The notes beneath the pieces were generated by a model. The model ran no database searches. It saw only the letters and a list, made by a program, of their open reading frames with translations, and was not told where the DNA came from. Shown one piece after another: positions 33,567-41,559 of a stretch of DNA of 64,000 nucleotides (positions are counted from its first letter, which is position 1; every line of letters starts with the position of its first letter). This stretch comes from Sphingobacterium paucimobilis HER1398. Lineage in GTDB: Bacteria; Bacteroidota; Bacteroidia; Sphingobacteriales; Sphingobacteriaceae. The DNA lies in contig NZ_ATDL01000002.1 in NCBI RefSeq assembly GCF_000416985.1, positions 78,040 to 142,039 of the forward strand, written 5' to 3'. The position numbers and the translations under genes were made by a program.

Positions 33567-33585
33567 CATTAGGTGTGACCTAATG
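33567..33585. promoter_or_regulatory. 8-bp hairpin covering the upstream ATG of susC
   Basis: CATTAGGT (33567-33574), loop GTG, ACCTAATG (33578-33585). The ATG at 33569 lies in the stem. It is either a leader hairpin that hides that start or a protein-binding palindrome. Confidence 0.5.
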
Positions 33586-33687
33586 AAGGCGGGTCAGAGC
33601 GTTACTTCTATCAATAACCAACCGTACCTAATCCTCGATCAGGCCACACTGTTTAAATAAAAAATTAACTGAATAAAATCGAGTAAA

Positions 33688-33695
33688 TACCTTTG
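33688..33695 (+). promoter_or_regulatory. Bacteroidetes-type -7 element
   Basis: TACCTTTG is an exact match to the TAnnTTTG -7 consensus. The -33 position (ATTAA at 33664-33668, 19-bp spacing) is weak. It could start a plus-strand transcript through the structured region toward 34157. Confidence 0.4.
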
Positions 33696-33889
33696 CGTTT
33701 TACAATTGGGTTTTGTCGGTTTAATAACTGGCAAATACAATGATCTAAGTCATCAATAATGACTTCTATTCCTTGGGTATTAAGGAGGCCTCTTAAGCTT
33801 CGTTCTAATTTGTTTTTTTCTCATTGTTCATCTTGGTTAAGGCATCAATGAACAACAGTATCTATATAAGAAGAGGTGCTATCTGAAAA

Positions 33890-33966
33890 GAGATGGGACT
33901 TACCTCATTCCTTCAGAAGGCCGTAGGAAGCCCGGAGAAAAGAACAAGAGCAAGCGCCCATCTCTC
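33890..33966 (+). ncRNA. Candidate structured RNA segment
   Basis: AGAGATGGG (33890-33898) and CCCATCTCT (33958-33966) are a perfect 9-bp closing stem. Inside, CCTTC-A-GAAGG is a tight inverted repeat and GCCGTAGG/AGCCCGG are GC-rich elements that stand out from the A/T-rich surroundings. A related string (ATGGGGCTTAGACTCCTGAAC) follows at 33984. No known RNA family is recognised; the strand is a guess from the -7 element at 33688. It could also be the long leader of the divergent susC. Confidence 0.3.
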
Positions 33967-34156
33967 CTCACAAAGATAAGAGAATGGGGCTTAGACTCCT
34001 GAACCTTGTTTCTCCTGAAAATTTCCTACGTTTTCTAAACAAGATGCAGCGTCATTCGCCAATTTATTAGCAGAAATACAAATAGTTAATCAGCTAATTA
34101 CAAGACAAACTTAAAACAAAAAATACAAAATTCCAACTTTTTCTAATCATCATAAT

Positions 34157-34660
34157 TTGCATCGAATATTCTTTATTGCGATTATGGTTAAATTAACAAC
34201 TTCAGCAATATTCACAATCAACATGGTTAAGCTACGTAGACTGGTTAAAGGTCGCTCAGCAAGAGACCTATCAGCGTCTGTCAGTAGTGATCCAAATTTA
34301 ATTTCAGGATTTGAAAGTATGGTGATAAAATCACAATATCCGCATCATGTTCTATCATCTATCGCAAATGAATTAAATGATGATATACGACTATATTATC
34401 CTCCTGATGAAGACTTGCTGGAAGATGACGGCAGTAGATTTGTCAAAGAGATTATCAGTCTATCTAATATAGATGATTGCACGTTAGTGATAAATGGAAT
34501 GATAGATGCGGGTTGTTTTATCGATGGAAAGAGTAAGGATGACACTGCGATATATCTGTTTGAACAAGGGAAACCTAATGCTTTGATCATCGAACAGGCC
34601 TTAAAAATAGCAGAAAAAGCTAATAAATTAAGCCTTCGCGACGGCAAATACTTTTCCTAA
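34157..34660 (+). CDS. Putative HTH (XRE-like) protein of unknown function
   Basis: Up to 167 aa; in-frame ATGs at 34184 and 34223 are also possible, and the last (MVKLRRLVKGRSARDLS) gives the most ordinary HTH start. Residues following it (RSARDLSASVSSDPNLISGFES) resemble the first three helices of an XRE HTH. The remainder contains a helical C-terminal part (NALIIEQALKIAEKANKLS). No known partner is recognised. It begins an island of unknown genes on the plus strand; the next frame starts about 60 bp later. An antitoxin-like or regulatory role is only a guess. Confidence 0.55.
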   Translation: MHRIFFIAIMVKLTTSAIFTINMVKLRRLVKGRSARDLSASVSSDPNLISGFESMVIKSQYPHHVLSSIANELNDDIRLYYPPDEDLLEDDGSRFVKEIISLSNIDDCTLVINGMIDAGCFIDGKSKDDTAIYLFEQGKPNALIIEQALKIAEKANKLSLRDGKYFS

Positions 34661-34720
34661 TCACAAGCATTGTTGTCTCCAATCATATAAAACCTTATTT
34701 TAGAGTTTTATTAATCTAAA

Positions 34721-35794
34721 TTGGGGAACGTTAAGAAAAATACCAGAGTAAGAAGCCCGCTTGTTATCATGCTTAGAAGTGATTTCGAGGTACTTCGCAA
34801 CGTGTACCATCTTTTACAAGATTCAATTCTGTCAGATGAGGACGTCTCATTTCTAATGGGTAAATATGATGGTTATCTTTTTGAAATATTAGATCCAACG
34901 AACAAGAAGAAATTTAAACAAGACCTGTGGACGCTTTTTGTCCCGATATTCCAATCTTCTTTTACAGAGGTTATGCCTCCTTCACATGTAGGTTCCTATG
35001 AAAAAGTAAAGCTTAATAGTGCTGCCAACCATAATAAAAAAACGACTATATACCGTTTTACGGTAAACTATGAAGATCGTACAGAAGATAAAAATGGTGT
35101 TGAACATAAGATAGCCGTAGAGCCTGAATATCTGGAATGGAAAAAGAAGGTGGTTACGGGTGAACGGAAAATTGAAAACAAACCGCTGACTCATTACTTA
35201 AAGTTTTTGATCAGCGAGGGATTCTTTTTTACACCCAAGACTTCCCTATTCATTCTTATCCATCTCCGTGAGTACTTTGATAAACCATTCACAGCTGAAG
35301 ATCTAGGTGTCTCTATTAAAAAACTGTGTAGACGACAGTCGGGAATCGAGACATTACTCCAACGGAATATAGATGACTCAAGATACTCCTACTCCGAGTT
35401 ATTTCATATCTCGCCATTAGATGAAGTATCAGAACTTCCGGAAGCACTCCTTGAAATGGCTAGTAGATCCACTGTTACTGTCCGACACAAAATTACACAT
35501 GCAGTACGCGGTTTACTAGGCTTTATCGAGCTGAACGACCGAGAGCTGGTGAACATAGCAGTGCATCCTGACTTTAGAGAAATGCGTATGGCAGCGAGAT
35601 TGCTCGATTACGTCATGGCTCTCAATAAAAAGTCGCCATTGACAATAGAAGTCGATATCAAATCTCCCCACGTCGACTTTCTTGAAAACTGTTCATTCAT
35701 AGAAAGCAAAGAAGACCGGAAATATAGGAAAGATAACAAACTGTCAATAATTAAGCTGAAAAGAGGAACCAAGAAGGAGGAAGAAGATGAGTAA
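34721..35794 (+). CDS. GNAT acetyltransferase-like protein with N-terminal HTH-like region
   Basis: 357 aa with a TTG start at 34721; an ATG at 34769 would remove 16 residues that look native. The N-terminal 75 residues contain LSDEDVSFLMGKYDGYLFEI, an XRE-like helix pattern related to HTH proteins of this phylum. The C-terminal 100 residues have the GNAT core: GLLGFIELNDRELVNIAVHP (strands 4-5), DFREMRMAARLLDYVM where the acetyl-CoA pyrophosphate loop is expected (REMRMA in place of Q/RxxGxG/A, weak), and a final strand with ENCSFIES. The middle (about 80-240) is unassigned. A DNA-targeted or self-regulating acetyltransferase is inferred. Confidence 0.6.
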   Translation: MGNVKKNTRVRSPLVIMLRSDFEVLRNVYHLLQDSILSDEDVSFLMGKYDGYLFEILDPTNKKKFKQDLWTLFVPIFQSSFTEVMPPSHVGSYEKVKLNSAANHNKKTTIYRFTVNYEDRTEDKNGVEHKIAVEPEYLEWKKKVVTGERKIENKPLTHYLKFLISEGFFFTPKTSLFILIHLREYFDKPFTAEDLGVSIKKLCRRQSGIETLLQRNIDDSRYSYSELFHISPLDEVSELPEALLEMASRSTVTVRHKITHAVRGLLGFIELNDRELVNIAVHPDFREMRMAARLLDYVMALNKKSPLTIEVDIKSPHVDFLENCSFIESKEDRKYRKDNKLSIIKLKRGTKKEEEDE

Positions 35795-36506
35795 TAAGTC
35801 TGACAATAAAATCATCCCAATTATAACAGGGATTATAGGATTCTTTGGAGGTATAGCTCTTGTAAATAATTGGCTAGTACTGAACAGAGAATATCCTGAA
35901 TCTGAGTATCTAAAAGTTCCCTTTAAACCAGAGGCATGGGGTAATATTGCAGATTGGGCTATGGTTACTATTACTTTGATTACAGCTATTTATCTTATTA
36001 AGACGTTTAAAAGTCAAAACAAAGCTATTGATCTACAACATCAAGCACTTCTGGAACAACAGAAAATTACAAAAATCGAGCAGATGATGTTTAAAGAGAA
36101 AGTAAAGCCTTACTTCTCATTAAACGTGGTTCCCAAAAATCAAACTATAAATAACGACATAGCTTTTTACACCTATTCATTTATATTCCTTTTGGAGAAT
36201 AGTTCTGCAAACAACATTCAAATTACGACTAGTTTATTTAACAGTGAGAATAATTTCGGTGAATGACTTACTTATCAAAAACATCAAGGGGACTATATAG
36301 CAATGTTTGAGACTACATACACTCAAAAAAAACTTTCTCAACAAAAGGATGGCGCTGATTTCATATTTCGTTTTGAGTTCACATTAGTTTATGACGATAT
36401 TTTAGGGAATAGTTACGAACAAAAAATAATGTTTTACGAAGATAATCTAGGCAAAACAAATTACCACGCTGGTGGACCAGCGGACTTCTTAAAGAAAAAT
36501 GTTTAG
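35787..36506 (+). pseudogene. Membrane protein gene interrupted by one in-frame TGA
   Basis: The ATG at 35787 overlaps the end of the GNAT gene by 8 bp (coupled operon). Two N-terminal hydrophobic helices (about 10-28 and 50-72), a Gln-rich coiled stretch (DLQHQALLEQQKITKIEQM) and a beta-rich domain follow. The frame stops at TGA 36264-36266 and then continues without shift for another 79 codons (LTYQKHQGDYIAMFETTY and on to ADFLKKNV). A single TGG to TGA change explains it. Both halves have normal coding character. It is either a recent inactivation, a strain polymorphism or a sequencing error. Function unknown. Confidence 0.75.
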
Positions 36507-36953
36507 TACATGATAAGATTCATAATACACTAAAATTCAGTTTGTACTGTGACTTTTCCTCAGCTAGTCCTGTGCTTTGTAAGCTGGACGATAACAGATA
36601 ACGTACAGTCTGATGAAACCTATGTTATACAAGATCGTGTCCATAAATATTTTGTATATTGCACTTCCCTAATATAGATAATACTTTGTTAAACCGAATA
36701 TGCGGTATCGTGGTATTCACCTGACTATTACGCAATGATTTTGACCAGTACATTAAATCCACTTCCTAGTGAATAGTTACACTAATTTAGCTGTTATAAG
36801 ATAACTTTTCCCATTTCTTTATTGACAGCTTTGTAAACGGAATTTAAATCTTTAATAACTAGAAAGCTGTTTTTTAAAAAGCATAAAATTCTGTAAAATA
36901 TTGTTTAGTATTGTAATACACGTTGTCTTACAACAGATTCAAATGTAGAATCG
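36507..36953. other. Non-coding A/T-rich stretch
   Basis: No gene, repeat or clear hairpin is seen. Short fragments (36560-36620) look like decayed coding text but match nothing I recognise. Confidence 0.4.
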
Positions 36954-36986
36954 TTTTGAAGAGTTTTTTACATAAAATAATCTTTG
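36954..36986 (+). promoter_or_regulatory. Bacteroidetes-type promoter for the DUF4145 gene
   Basis: TTTTG at 36954-36958, a 19-bp spacer, and TAATCTTTG at 36978-36986 fit the -33 / -7 pattern. The ATG at 37002 follows 16 bp later with an A/T-rich leader. Confidence 0.55.
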
Positions 36987-37001
36987 TAAATTAAAAAATA
37001 T

Positions 37002-37889
37002 ATGGGTCAGAAATACTTTTGTTCTAATTGTCAAGGAGTGCGGAATCATCACACTTTATTTGAGACAAAGAAAAGTGGAGGAGAAGATGATTATAATTTT
37101 CAATGGGTCGAAAGATATTGTGTAATCCAGTGTCTAGGGTGCGATCATATCTCTTTTCTGAAAGCTTATGGTGATAATTTTATGATGAGACAAACCAAAG
37201 AGGATGACTACGAATACTATGAAAATGAGATAATCTTGCCTCCGTATTTAAAACATGGGAATATTATTGACACATCGCATCTTCCTGTCACTATTAAAGA
37301 AATATATTTAGAAACAATTAATGCGCTTAAGGTAGAAGCAAAGATATTGGCAGCCGGTGGCTTTAGAGCCATTATCGAATGTATTTGTAACAATTTGAAG
37401 TTAAAAAAAGGTTCACTAGAAATGAGAATTAACCTTCTTCACGAGAAGGGATATTTAACTTTTAAGGAATCAAAAAGACTGCATTCGATACGTTTTATTG
37501 GTAATGATGCATTACATGAAATTGAAATACCTAAAATGCTACAGTTAAACATTTTATTAGATATAATCAATCATCTCTTGATCAACCTTTTTATCAATGA
37601 TAAAATCCTTAATGGAAAATTCGATTTAGTTATAGATGAATATAGCGAATTCATTAGTTTGCTGAATAAGAACATTATTGCAGAGTTTCTAGGTAAAGAA
37701 ATAACATTAGATTCAATCTTAGGAAAAGCCAAAAGACTAATTTCAAAAAGCAATATGGGGAAATTTCAGCAACGTCTAAATGATGAAATCAGGGAGCAGA
37801 CTAACATCTTTCTTTCGATTCAAGACGAAGATAAAAATCTATATAAAGTAATAAAGGTACCAGAGCTACAATCACCTTTCCCTTTCTAA
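37002..37889 (+). CDS. DUF4145-like protein with N-terminal zinc finger
   Basis: 295 aa. N-terminal zinc ribbon: Cys7-x2-Cys10 and Cys44-x2-Cys47 (QCLGCDHI). The DUF4145 core follows at about 100-200: DTSHLPVTIKEIYLETINAL, then GGFRAIIECICNNLKL and IRFIGNDALHEIEIP. DUF4145 domains occur in restriction-related and other defence proteins, usually fused to or near nucleases; here the protein is standalone with an unassigned helical C-terminus. It has its own promoter and sits in an island of accessory genes. A defence role is inference from family context only. Confidence 0.75.
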   Translation: MGQKYFCSNCQGVRNHHTLFETKKSGGEDDYNFQWVERYCVIQCLGCDHISFLKAYGDNFMMRQTKEDDYEYYENEIILPPYLKHGNIIDTSHLPVTIKEIYLETINALKVEAKILAAGGFRAIIECICNNLKLKKGSLEMRINLLHEKGYLTFKESKRLHSIRFIGNDALHEIEIPKMLQLNILLDIINHLLINLFINDKILNGKFDLVIDEYSEFISLLNKNIIAEFLGKEITLDSILGKAKRLISKSNMGKFQQRLNDEIREQTNIFLSIQDEDKNLYKVIKVPELQSPFPF

Positions 37890-37913
37890 TAAAGTGTTAA
37901 ATTTATTTCTCCC

Positions 37914-37960
37914 GATAGCGCGAGCTTGTAGCTCGTATCTACATTGTTTATAGGTTATCA
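37914..37960. repeat. Diverged dispersed repeat, copy 1 (weak)
   Basis: The stretch GCGCGAGCTTGTAGCTCG with the following TATCTACATTGTTTATAG resembles the repeats at 38839-38905 and 39932-40000. CGAGC/GCTCG makes a 5-bp hairpin. Confidence 0.4.
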
Positions 37961-38067
37961 TTTTACAATCTAATGTTCACAGCCTGGGCGAAATAACAAA
38001 ACGATATCCAATAATCGGGGACTATAAAAAGATCTAGTTTTAAAGAAAATAAGAAAAGTTAGACTGC

Positions 38068-38508
38068 ATGAAGGTACATACATCAGATAGCACATCGGAA
38101 TTATCTCTAGATTTAATGTTTATCGCAACTGACACGGTCGATCTTAAGGTATTCTTAGATGACGACCCACTCTTTGCTACCTATCTGGGTAATGAAACAG
38201 GAATAGAATCCTCCTATACCGAAAACCAAGATAATCTCATCCTCCTATTAGAGTTCATTTTCAATACGAAGGTGACATTAACAGAGTTGACTGAGTCTGC
38301 AAACAGAAAGGTCTATGATCTGACCTTCTATAAAGACAGATGCATTTCAATAGAAGACCTTGAAAGAAACTACCTAATTTGGATTGAGGAAAGCGGACAC
38401 GATAACAACATGGATGAATATGGTAACTTAGTGAGCATTATTGGTTATATAAGACGTAATCAAGGCAAGAAACATCTGCTGCTAACTGTTGAAAAGAGAA
38501 CTCCATAA
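38068..38508 (+). CDS. Hypothetical acidic protein
   Basis: 146 aa, no signal peptide or membrane segment, net acidic. There is no recognised family. Its middle (NLILLLEFIFNTKVTLTELTES) is hydrophobic-helical and the C-terminal third is mixed (LVSIIGYIRRNQGKKHLLLTV). Size and isolation resemble immunity or anti-toxin-like orphan proteins of accessory islands, but nothing proves it. The ATG follows an A-rich leader. Confidence 0.5.
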   Translation: MKVHTSDSTSELSLDLMFIATDTVDLKVFLDDDPLFATYLGNETGIESSYTENQDNLILLLEFIFNTKVTLTELTESANRKVYDLTFYKDRCISIEDLERNYLIWIEESGHDNNMDEYGNLVSIIGYIRRNQGKKHLLLTVEKRTP

Positions 38509-38577
38509 TAAGATCTATTGTAGTTCAATGCTTGGAGTGACACCTATGAAACTATACCTAAGATTAACAATCTGCAA

Positions 38578-38817
38578 ATGGAAAGAATAAGGATAACAAA
38601 AGATAACATTCATAATTTTGCCAAATTTGAGGCATTGTTGGACAATGGGAAAATTAAATTTGATGCATTGGGTAGGCTTCGATATTTACATGGTGCGCCT
38701 GTCGGAGATCTAATTCATACTAGAACAAGTAAAGATGGGCAACCAATATTTCAAGAGACAGCAGACGAGTGGTTTGCCCCAGAAAGTCAAAGATCTAAGG
38801 AGTTTGTTTGGCCTTAA
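38578..38817 (+). CDS. Small hypothetical protein
   Basis: 79 aa: MERIRITKDNIHNFAKFEAL, then LDNGKIKFDALGRLRYLHGAPVG and a Trp-containing C-terminus (ADEWFAPESQRSKEFVWP). No family is recognised. It is soluble and lies 69 bp after the previous gene on the same strand. Confidence 0.45.
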   Translation: MERIRITKDNIHNFAKFEALLDNGKIKFDALGRLRYLHGAPVGDLIHTRTSKDGQPIFQETADEWFAPESQRSKEFVWP

Positions 38818-38838
38818 AGATCTTTGCTAGTATCATGC

Positions 38839-38905
38839 TGCCGAGAGCTTCCAACTTCTGTCTATGTAATTCTTATAACTAAGCCTGGATTCAATATTGA
38901 TTTCT
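38839..38905. repeat. Diverged dispersed repeat, copy 2
   Basis: Aligns without gaps over about 60 bp with 39932-40000 (shared blocks include TTATAA, TAAGC, TGGATTCA). On the minus strand it reads ESRLSYKNYIDRSWKLSA, compared with ESMLNYKNCTDTNLKFAL in the other copy. Confidence 0.55.
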
Positions 38906-38947
38906 CTGGCAGTTGCCGCTCCAGGAAAGAAATAAATATCATACAAG

Positions 38948-38975
38948 ATAGCCCTCGCGGATTTGCTAGGGCTAT
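38948..38975. terminator. 8-bp hairpin in the gap before the EEP gene
   Basis: ATAGCCCT (38948-38955) and AGGGCTAT (38968-38975) with a 12-nt loop. It is probably the terminator of the preceding small genes. The rest of 38976-39189 holds nothing I recognise. Confidence 0.45.
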
Positions 38976-39189
38976 GCTTAACCAATTATAACTCCGCAGG
39001 GATGCGGGCTCGTTTTACGAATATTTAAATATAACTCTTATATATCTATAAAACAATAGGATAGCAGCGCTGTTTTTGAATTATAGAAGTCCAAAATCGA
39101 TATAGAAACATGTGTAAGAAAGCTAAAAGTCTAAAGAATATGCTTGGGACTGATTGAAAATACAACACATTTTATATCTTGTCTTTAAT

Positions 39190-39891
39190 ATGAGGTTGGT
39201 CACATGGAATTGTAATGGTGCTTTTAGAAAGAAGTTCTCAGCACTTGATTATTTAAATGCAGATATTATGATAATTCAGGAATGTGAAAATCCTGAGACA
39301 TCTAATCACAAGCCTTACAAAGAATGGGCAAGTAATTATCTATGGATTGGAAAAACCAAAAATAAAGGATTGGGGATTTTTGCCAAGAACGATATTCGGA
39401 TAACCCCTCTTTCCTGGTCAAATCAGTATGATGATCATACCGTAGATTATTTTCTGCCTTGTCGTGTTGGTAATGAGTTTAATCTACTAGCCTGTTGGTG
39501 TCATGGGAACAACTCTCCTACCTTTGGATATATCGGCCAGCTATGGAAATACCTTCAGCTCAATAAAAACATAGAAAACACACTAATCGTAGGAGATCTC
39601 AACAGCAACAAAATATGGGACAGATGGGATCGGTGGTGGAACCATACGGATGTATTAAACATACTTGACAAAAGCGGTATAGTCAGTATGTATCATCACC
39701 TAACAGGAGAAGAGCAAGGAGAAGAAACTAAAAAGACATTCTTCCTACAGCGAAACCCAGCAAAGGCATATCATATAGACTATGTATTCTGCCCTACTGA
39801 TCGTATAGGCACGATGGCTTCGTTACAAGTCCTGGACTTCGAAGATTGGAAACACCTGAGCGACCATGTGCCAGTGGTGTTTGAGAACTAG
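39190..39891 (+). CDS. Endonuclease/exonuclease/phosphatase (EEP) family hydrolase
   Basis: 233 aa from the ATG at 39190, where the first strand MRLVTWNCNGA begins; the upstream ATG at 39154 adds 12 residues. EEP motifs in order: Asn in TWNCNGAFRKK (about 8), metal Glu in IIQECE (about 33), GDLNSNKIWD (about 138), IDYVFCP (about 197), and the C-terminal SDHVPV with the catalytic His. This is a DNase I/ExoIII/phosphodiesterase fold. There is no signal peptide, so it would act on cytoplasmic nucleic acid or a phosphoester. Neighbours do not show the substrate. Standalone members occur in accessory islands. Confidence 0.85.
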   Translation: MRLVTWNCNGAFRKKFSALDYLNADIMIIQECENPETSNHKPYKEWASNYLWIGKTKNKGLGIFAKNDIRITPLSWSNQYDDHTVDYFLPCRVGNEFNLLACWCHGNNSPTFGYIGQLWKYLQLNKNIENTLIVGDLNSNKIWDRWDRWWNHTDVLNILDKSGIVSMYHHLTGEEQGEETKKTFFLQRNPAKAYHIDYVFCPTDRIGTMASLQVLDFEDWKHLSDHVPVVFEN

Positions 39892-39921
39892 GTAACCTTA
39901 GGTATAAAACAAATCTAAGGG

Positions 39922-40143
39922 CTAGTCACCTGCTAGTGCGAACTTCAAGTTTGTGTCTGTACAATTTTTATAATTAAGCATGGATTCATAATGAATCCCC
40001 ATAAGACCTACACAGACATTAACCTCTGATCCCCGTACGTGCACATTCATTGTATTAAAACCATCACTTGTCAAATACAATGTCTTTGCATCCATCCGAA
40101 GTAATGGCTCACCAAAGCATAATACCTTTCCTTTATTCTTCAT
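39922..40143 (-). pseudogene. Fragment of a PfkB-family 2-keto-3-deoxygluconate kinase, joined to a repeat
   Basis: About 49 residues from the ATG at 40143 (KGKVLCFGEPLLRM to VHVRGSEVNVCVGLMG) match the N-terminus of KDG kinases. The Gly-Ala/Gly-Gly-x-Glu-x-Asn-Val pattern is present as RGSEVNV, where GGAELNV is usual. Then the frame runs into the dispersed repeat (ESMLNYKNCTDTNLKF) and stops at 73 aa instead of about 340. The catalytic GAGD part is absent. It lies at the edge of the sugar-acid locus, where a KDG kinase would be expected. The insertion or recombination at the repeat probably removed the rest. Confidence 0.7.
39932..40000. repeat. Diverged dispersed repeat, copy 3
   Basis: Same family as 38839-38905. 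Its right edge coincides with the break in the kinase fragment. Confidence 0.55.
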
Positions 40144-40157
40144 AGTTTTTCTCCTTT

Positions 40158-41483
40158 TTACTTAAAAAAATTAATGATCCAGTCTTCAACCTTTTGTAAT
40201 TGCTCGGGATAGGTCCAGTGTCCTGTAGGTTGGGCTACATAAACTTCCTTTGATGCAGAGATTGAATTGTAAACGCTATAGTAAGAAGTAGGAGGACAAG
40301 TATCATCGTTATATCCCCAAGTAAAAAAACCAGGAACTTGTATCTTATTTGCATAGCTTGCTGCATCAAAATATCTTGCTGTCTCGAGTTTATCGGCTTT
40401 TTGTGTCTGAGGGTTGGTGGCTGCACCTACATGAGGCCAACCTCCTGCTCTATGGTGCTGATAACCCGCCAAATCGCAGAGAGCTGGATAAACTGCTACG
40501 TATCCTTTGACTCTTTTATCCATAGCGGCTGAAAACAGCGTCATCCCTCCCCCTTGACTGTGTCCATATACGATAAGCTTATTCGGGTCATACTGAGGTA
40601 GGGTCTCTAAAAAATCTACTGCGCGTATACACGCTAGATAAACACGCTTATAGTAATACTGATCCTTGTCATCCAGGTTATAAAACCAATATTCTTTGAG
40701 GGAAGTATTTAGCAGCTCACTATATACCGAAGGGTCCTGATCCAAAGGTAGTCCATGAATACCTATCTGCAATGTGATGAATCCTTTTTCTGCCAGTGCA
40801 GTGTAACCTACATAATTGCGTACTCCTGCTCCCGGAAACTGTACTACAGCCGGTAGCTTGCCGGATTTTTTAGGTACGACAAGCTTACCATAGATACGTG
40901 AGCCCCAGCGGTAGTGCTGAAAACTCACCGCGTAGACATCGTACAAAGCAGTACTTTGTGCAGGTAGGAGCTCCATTTTAGGAGCTAGGGTAATCTTTCT
41001 TGCATCCTTGATCGCTTTATCCCAAAAGGACATCAAATCTGCTGGTGCTTGTTGGGTGATTTTTATTTCATTTGGCGCAATTGCTGCAGTTGCTATTCCC
41101 TTGTACTCTACACCATCTATGTTTACTAGAGCTTCACAACGAAGGAAACCAGGACGATCCGGCTTTTTAGACAGCAGAATGACTTCATACTTGGACGACT
41201 GCAACGTACCTGTATCCGTAGGCTTTTCTTTTTCATATCCCATAGTGTAGCGAATGGGTACACCTGCAATTGGCACTTGGTTTTTCAGTACTGTAACCTT
41301 AAATTGAACGTCCTGTTTACGTTGATAGGTCCAATCTTCATGGTCAGGACTAACAAGCACTTGAATCAACTGGTTGGATCTTGTTTGAGCGAAAATAGTA
41401 CTGATAAAAAGAATCGAAATGATACTTAAAAACGACCGTAAAATTACTTTTTTGAGTAGGTCTTGATAGTGAAGTTTACACAT
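40158..41483 (-). CDS. Acetyl xylan esterase (AXE1/CE7-like) family secreted esterase
   Basis: 441 aa. N-terminal signal or membrane segment at about 11-32 (ends IFAQ). A beta-rich domain (about 35-135) precedes an alpha/beta-hydrolase domain. Catalytic triad: Ser309 in GHSQGG (307-312), Asp393 or 394 in TWGYNDDTCPP, His422 in PTGHWTYP. GIHGLPLDQD near 241-250 matches the GxxGxG-like loop of the family. It would remove acetyl groups from sugar chains in the periplasm. It is transcribed away from the lactonase and lies beside the KDG-kinase fragment; it is the only esterase in the locus. Confidence 0.88.
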   Translation of the reverse strand: MCKLHYQDLLKKVILRSFLSIISILFISTIFAQTRSNQLIQVLVSPDHEDWTYQRKQDVQFKVTVLKNQVPIAGVPIRYTMGYEKEKPTDTGTLQSSKYEVILLSKKPDRPGFLRCEALVNIDGVEYKGIATAAIAPNEIKITQQAPADLMSFWDKAIKDARKITLAPKMELLPAQSTALYDVYAVSFQHYRWGSRIYGKLVVPKKSGKLPAVVQFPGAGVRNYVGYTALAEKGFITLQIGIHGLPLDQDPSVYSELLNTSLKEYWFYNLDDKDQYYYKRVYLACIRAVDFLETLPQYDPNKLIVYGHSQGGGMTLFSAAMDKRVKGYVAVYPALCDLAGYQHHRAGGWPHVGAATNPQTQKADKLETARYFDAASYANKIQVPGFFTWGYNDDTCPPTSYYSVYNSISASKEVYVAQPTGHWTYPEQLQKVEDWIINFFK

Positions 41484-41559
41484 GTTTTGAAATTGATATT
41501 TAATTCCCTAATTTAACAAAATACATTCACTAATCAACGCTCAAAAACAAGTAAAATAA

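Larger units (their letters stand above)
33586..34156. other. Long non-coding gap with hairpins and a promoter-like site
   Basis: 571 bp between divergent genes. Besides the elements listed separately, a hairpin TTGTTCAT (33824-33831) / ATGAACAA (33849-33856) is present. No protein-coding frame of note is seen. Together with the stem at 33890-33966 the middle of the gap is unusually foldable. Confidence 0.4.

Noticed and set aside
36264..36266. TGA as selenocysteine or reassigned codon
   Set aside because: No SECIS-like hairpin or related evidence is visible, and other genes use TGA as stop; a nonsense change is simpler.
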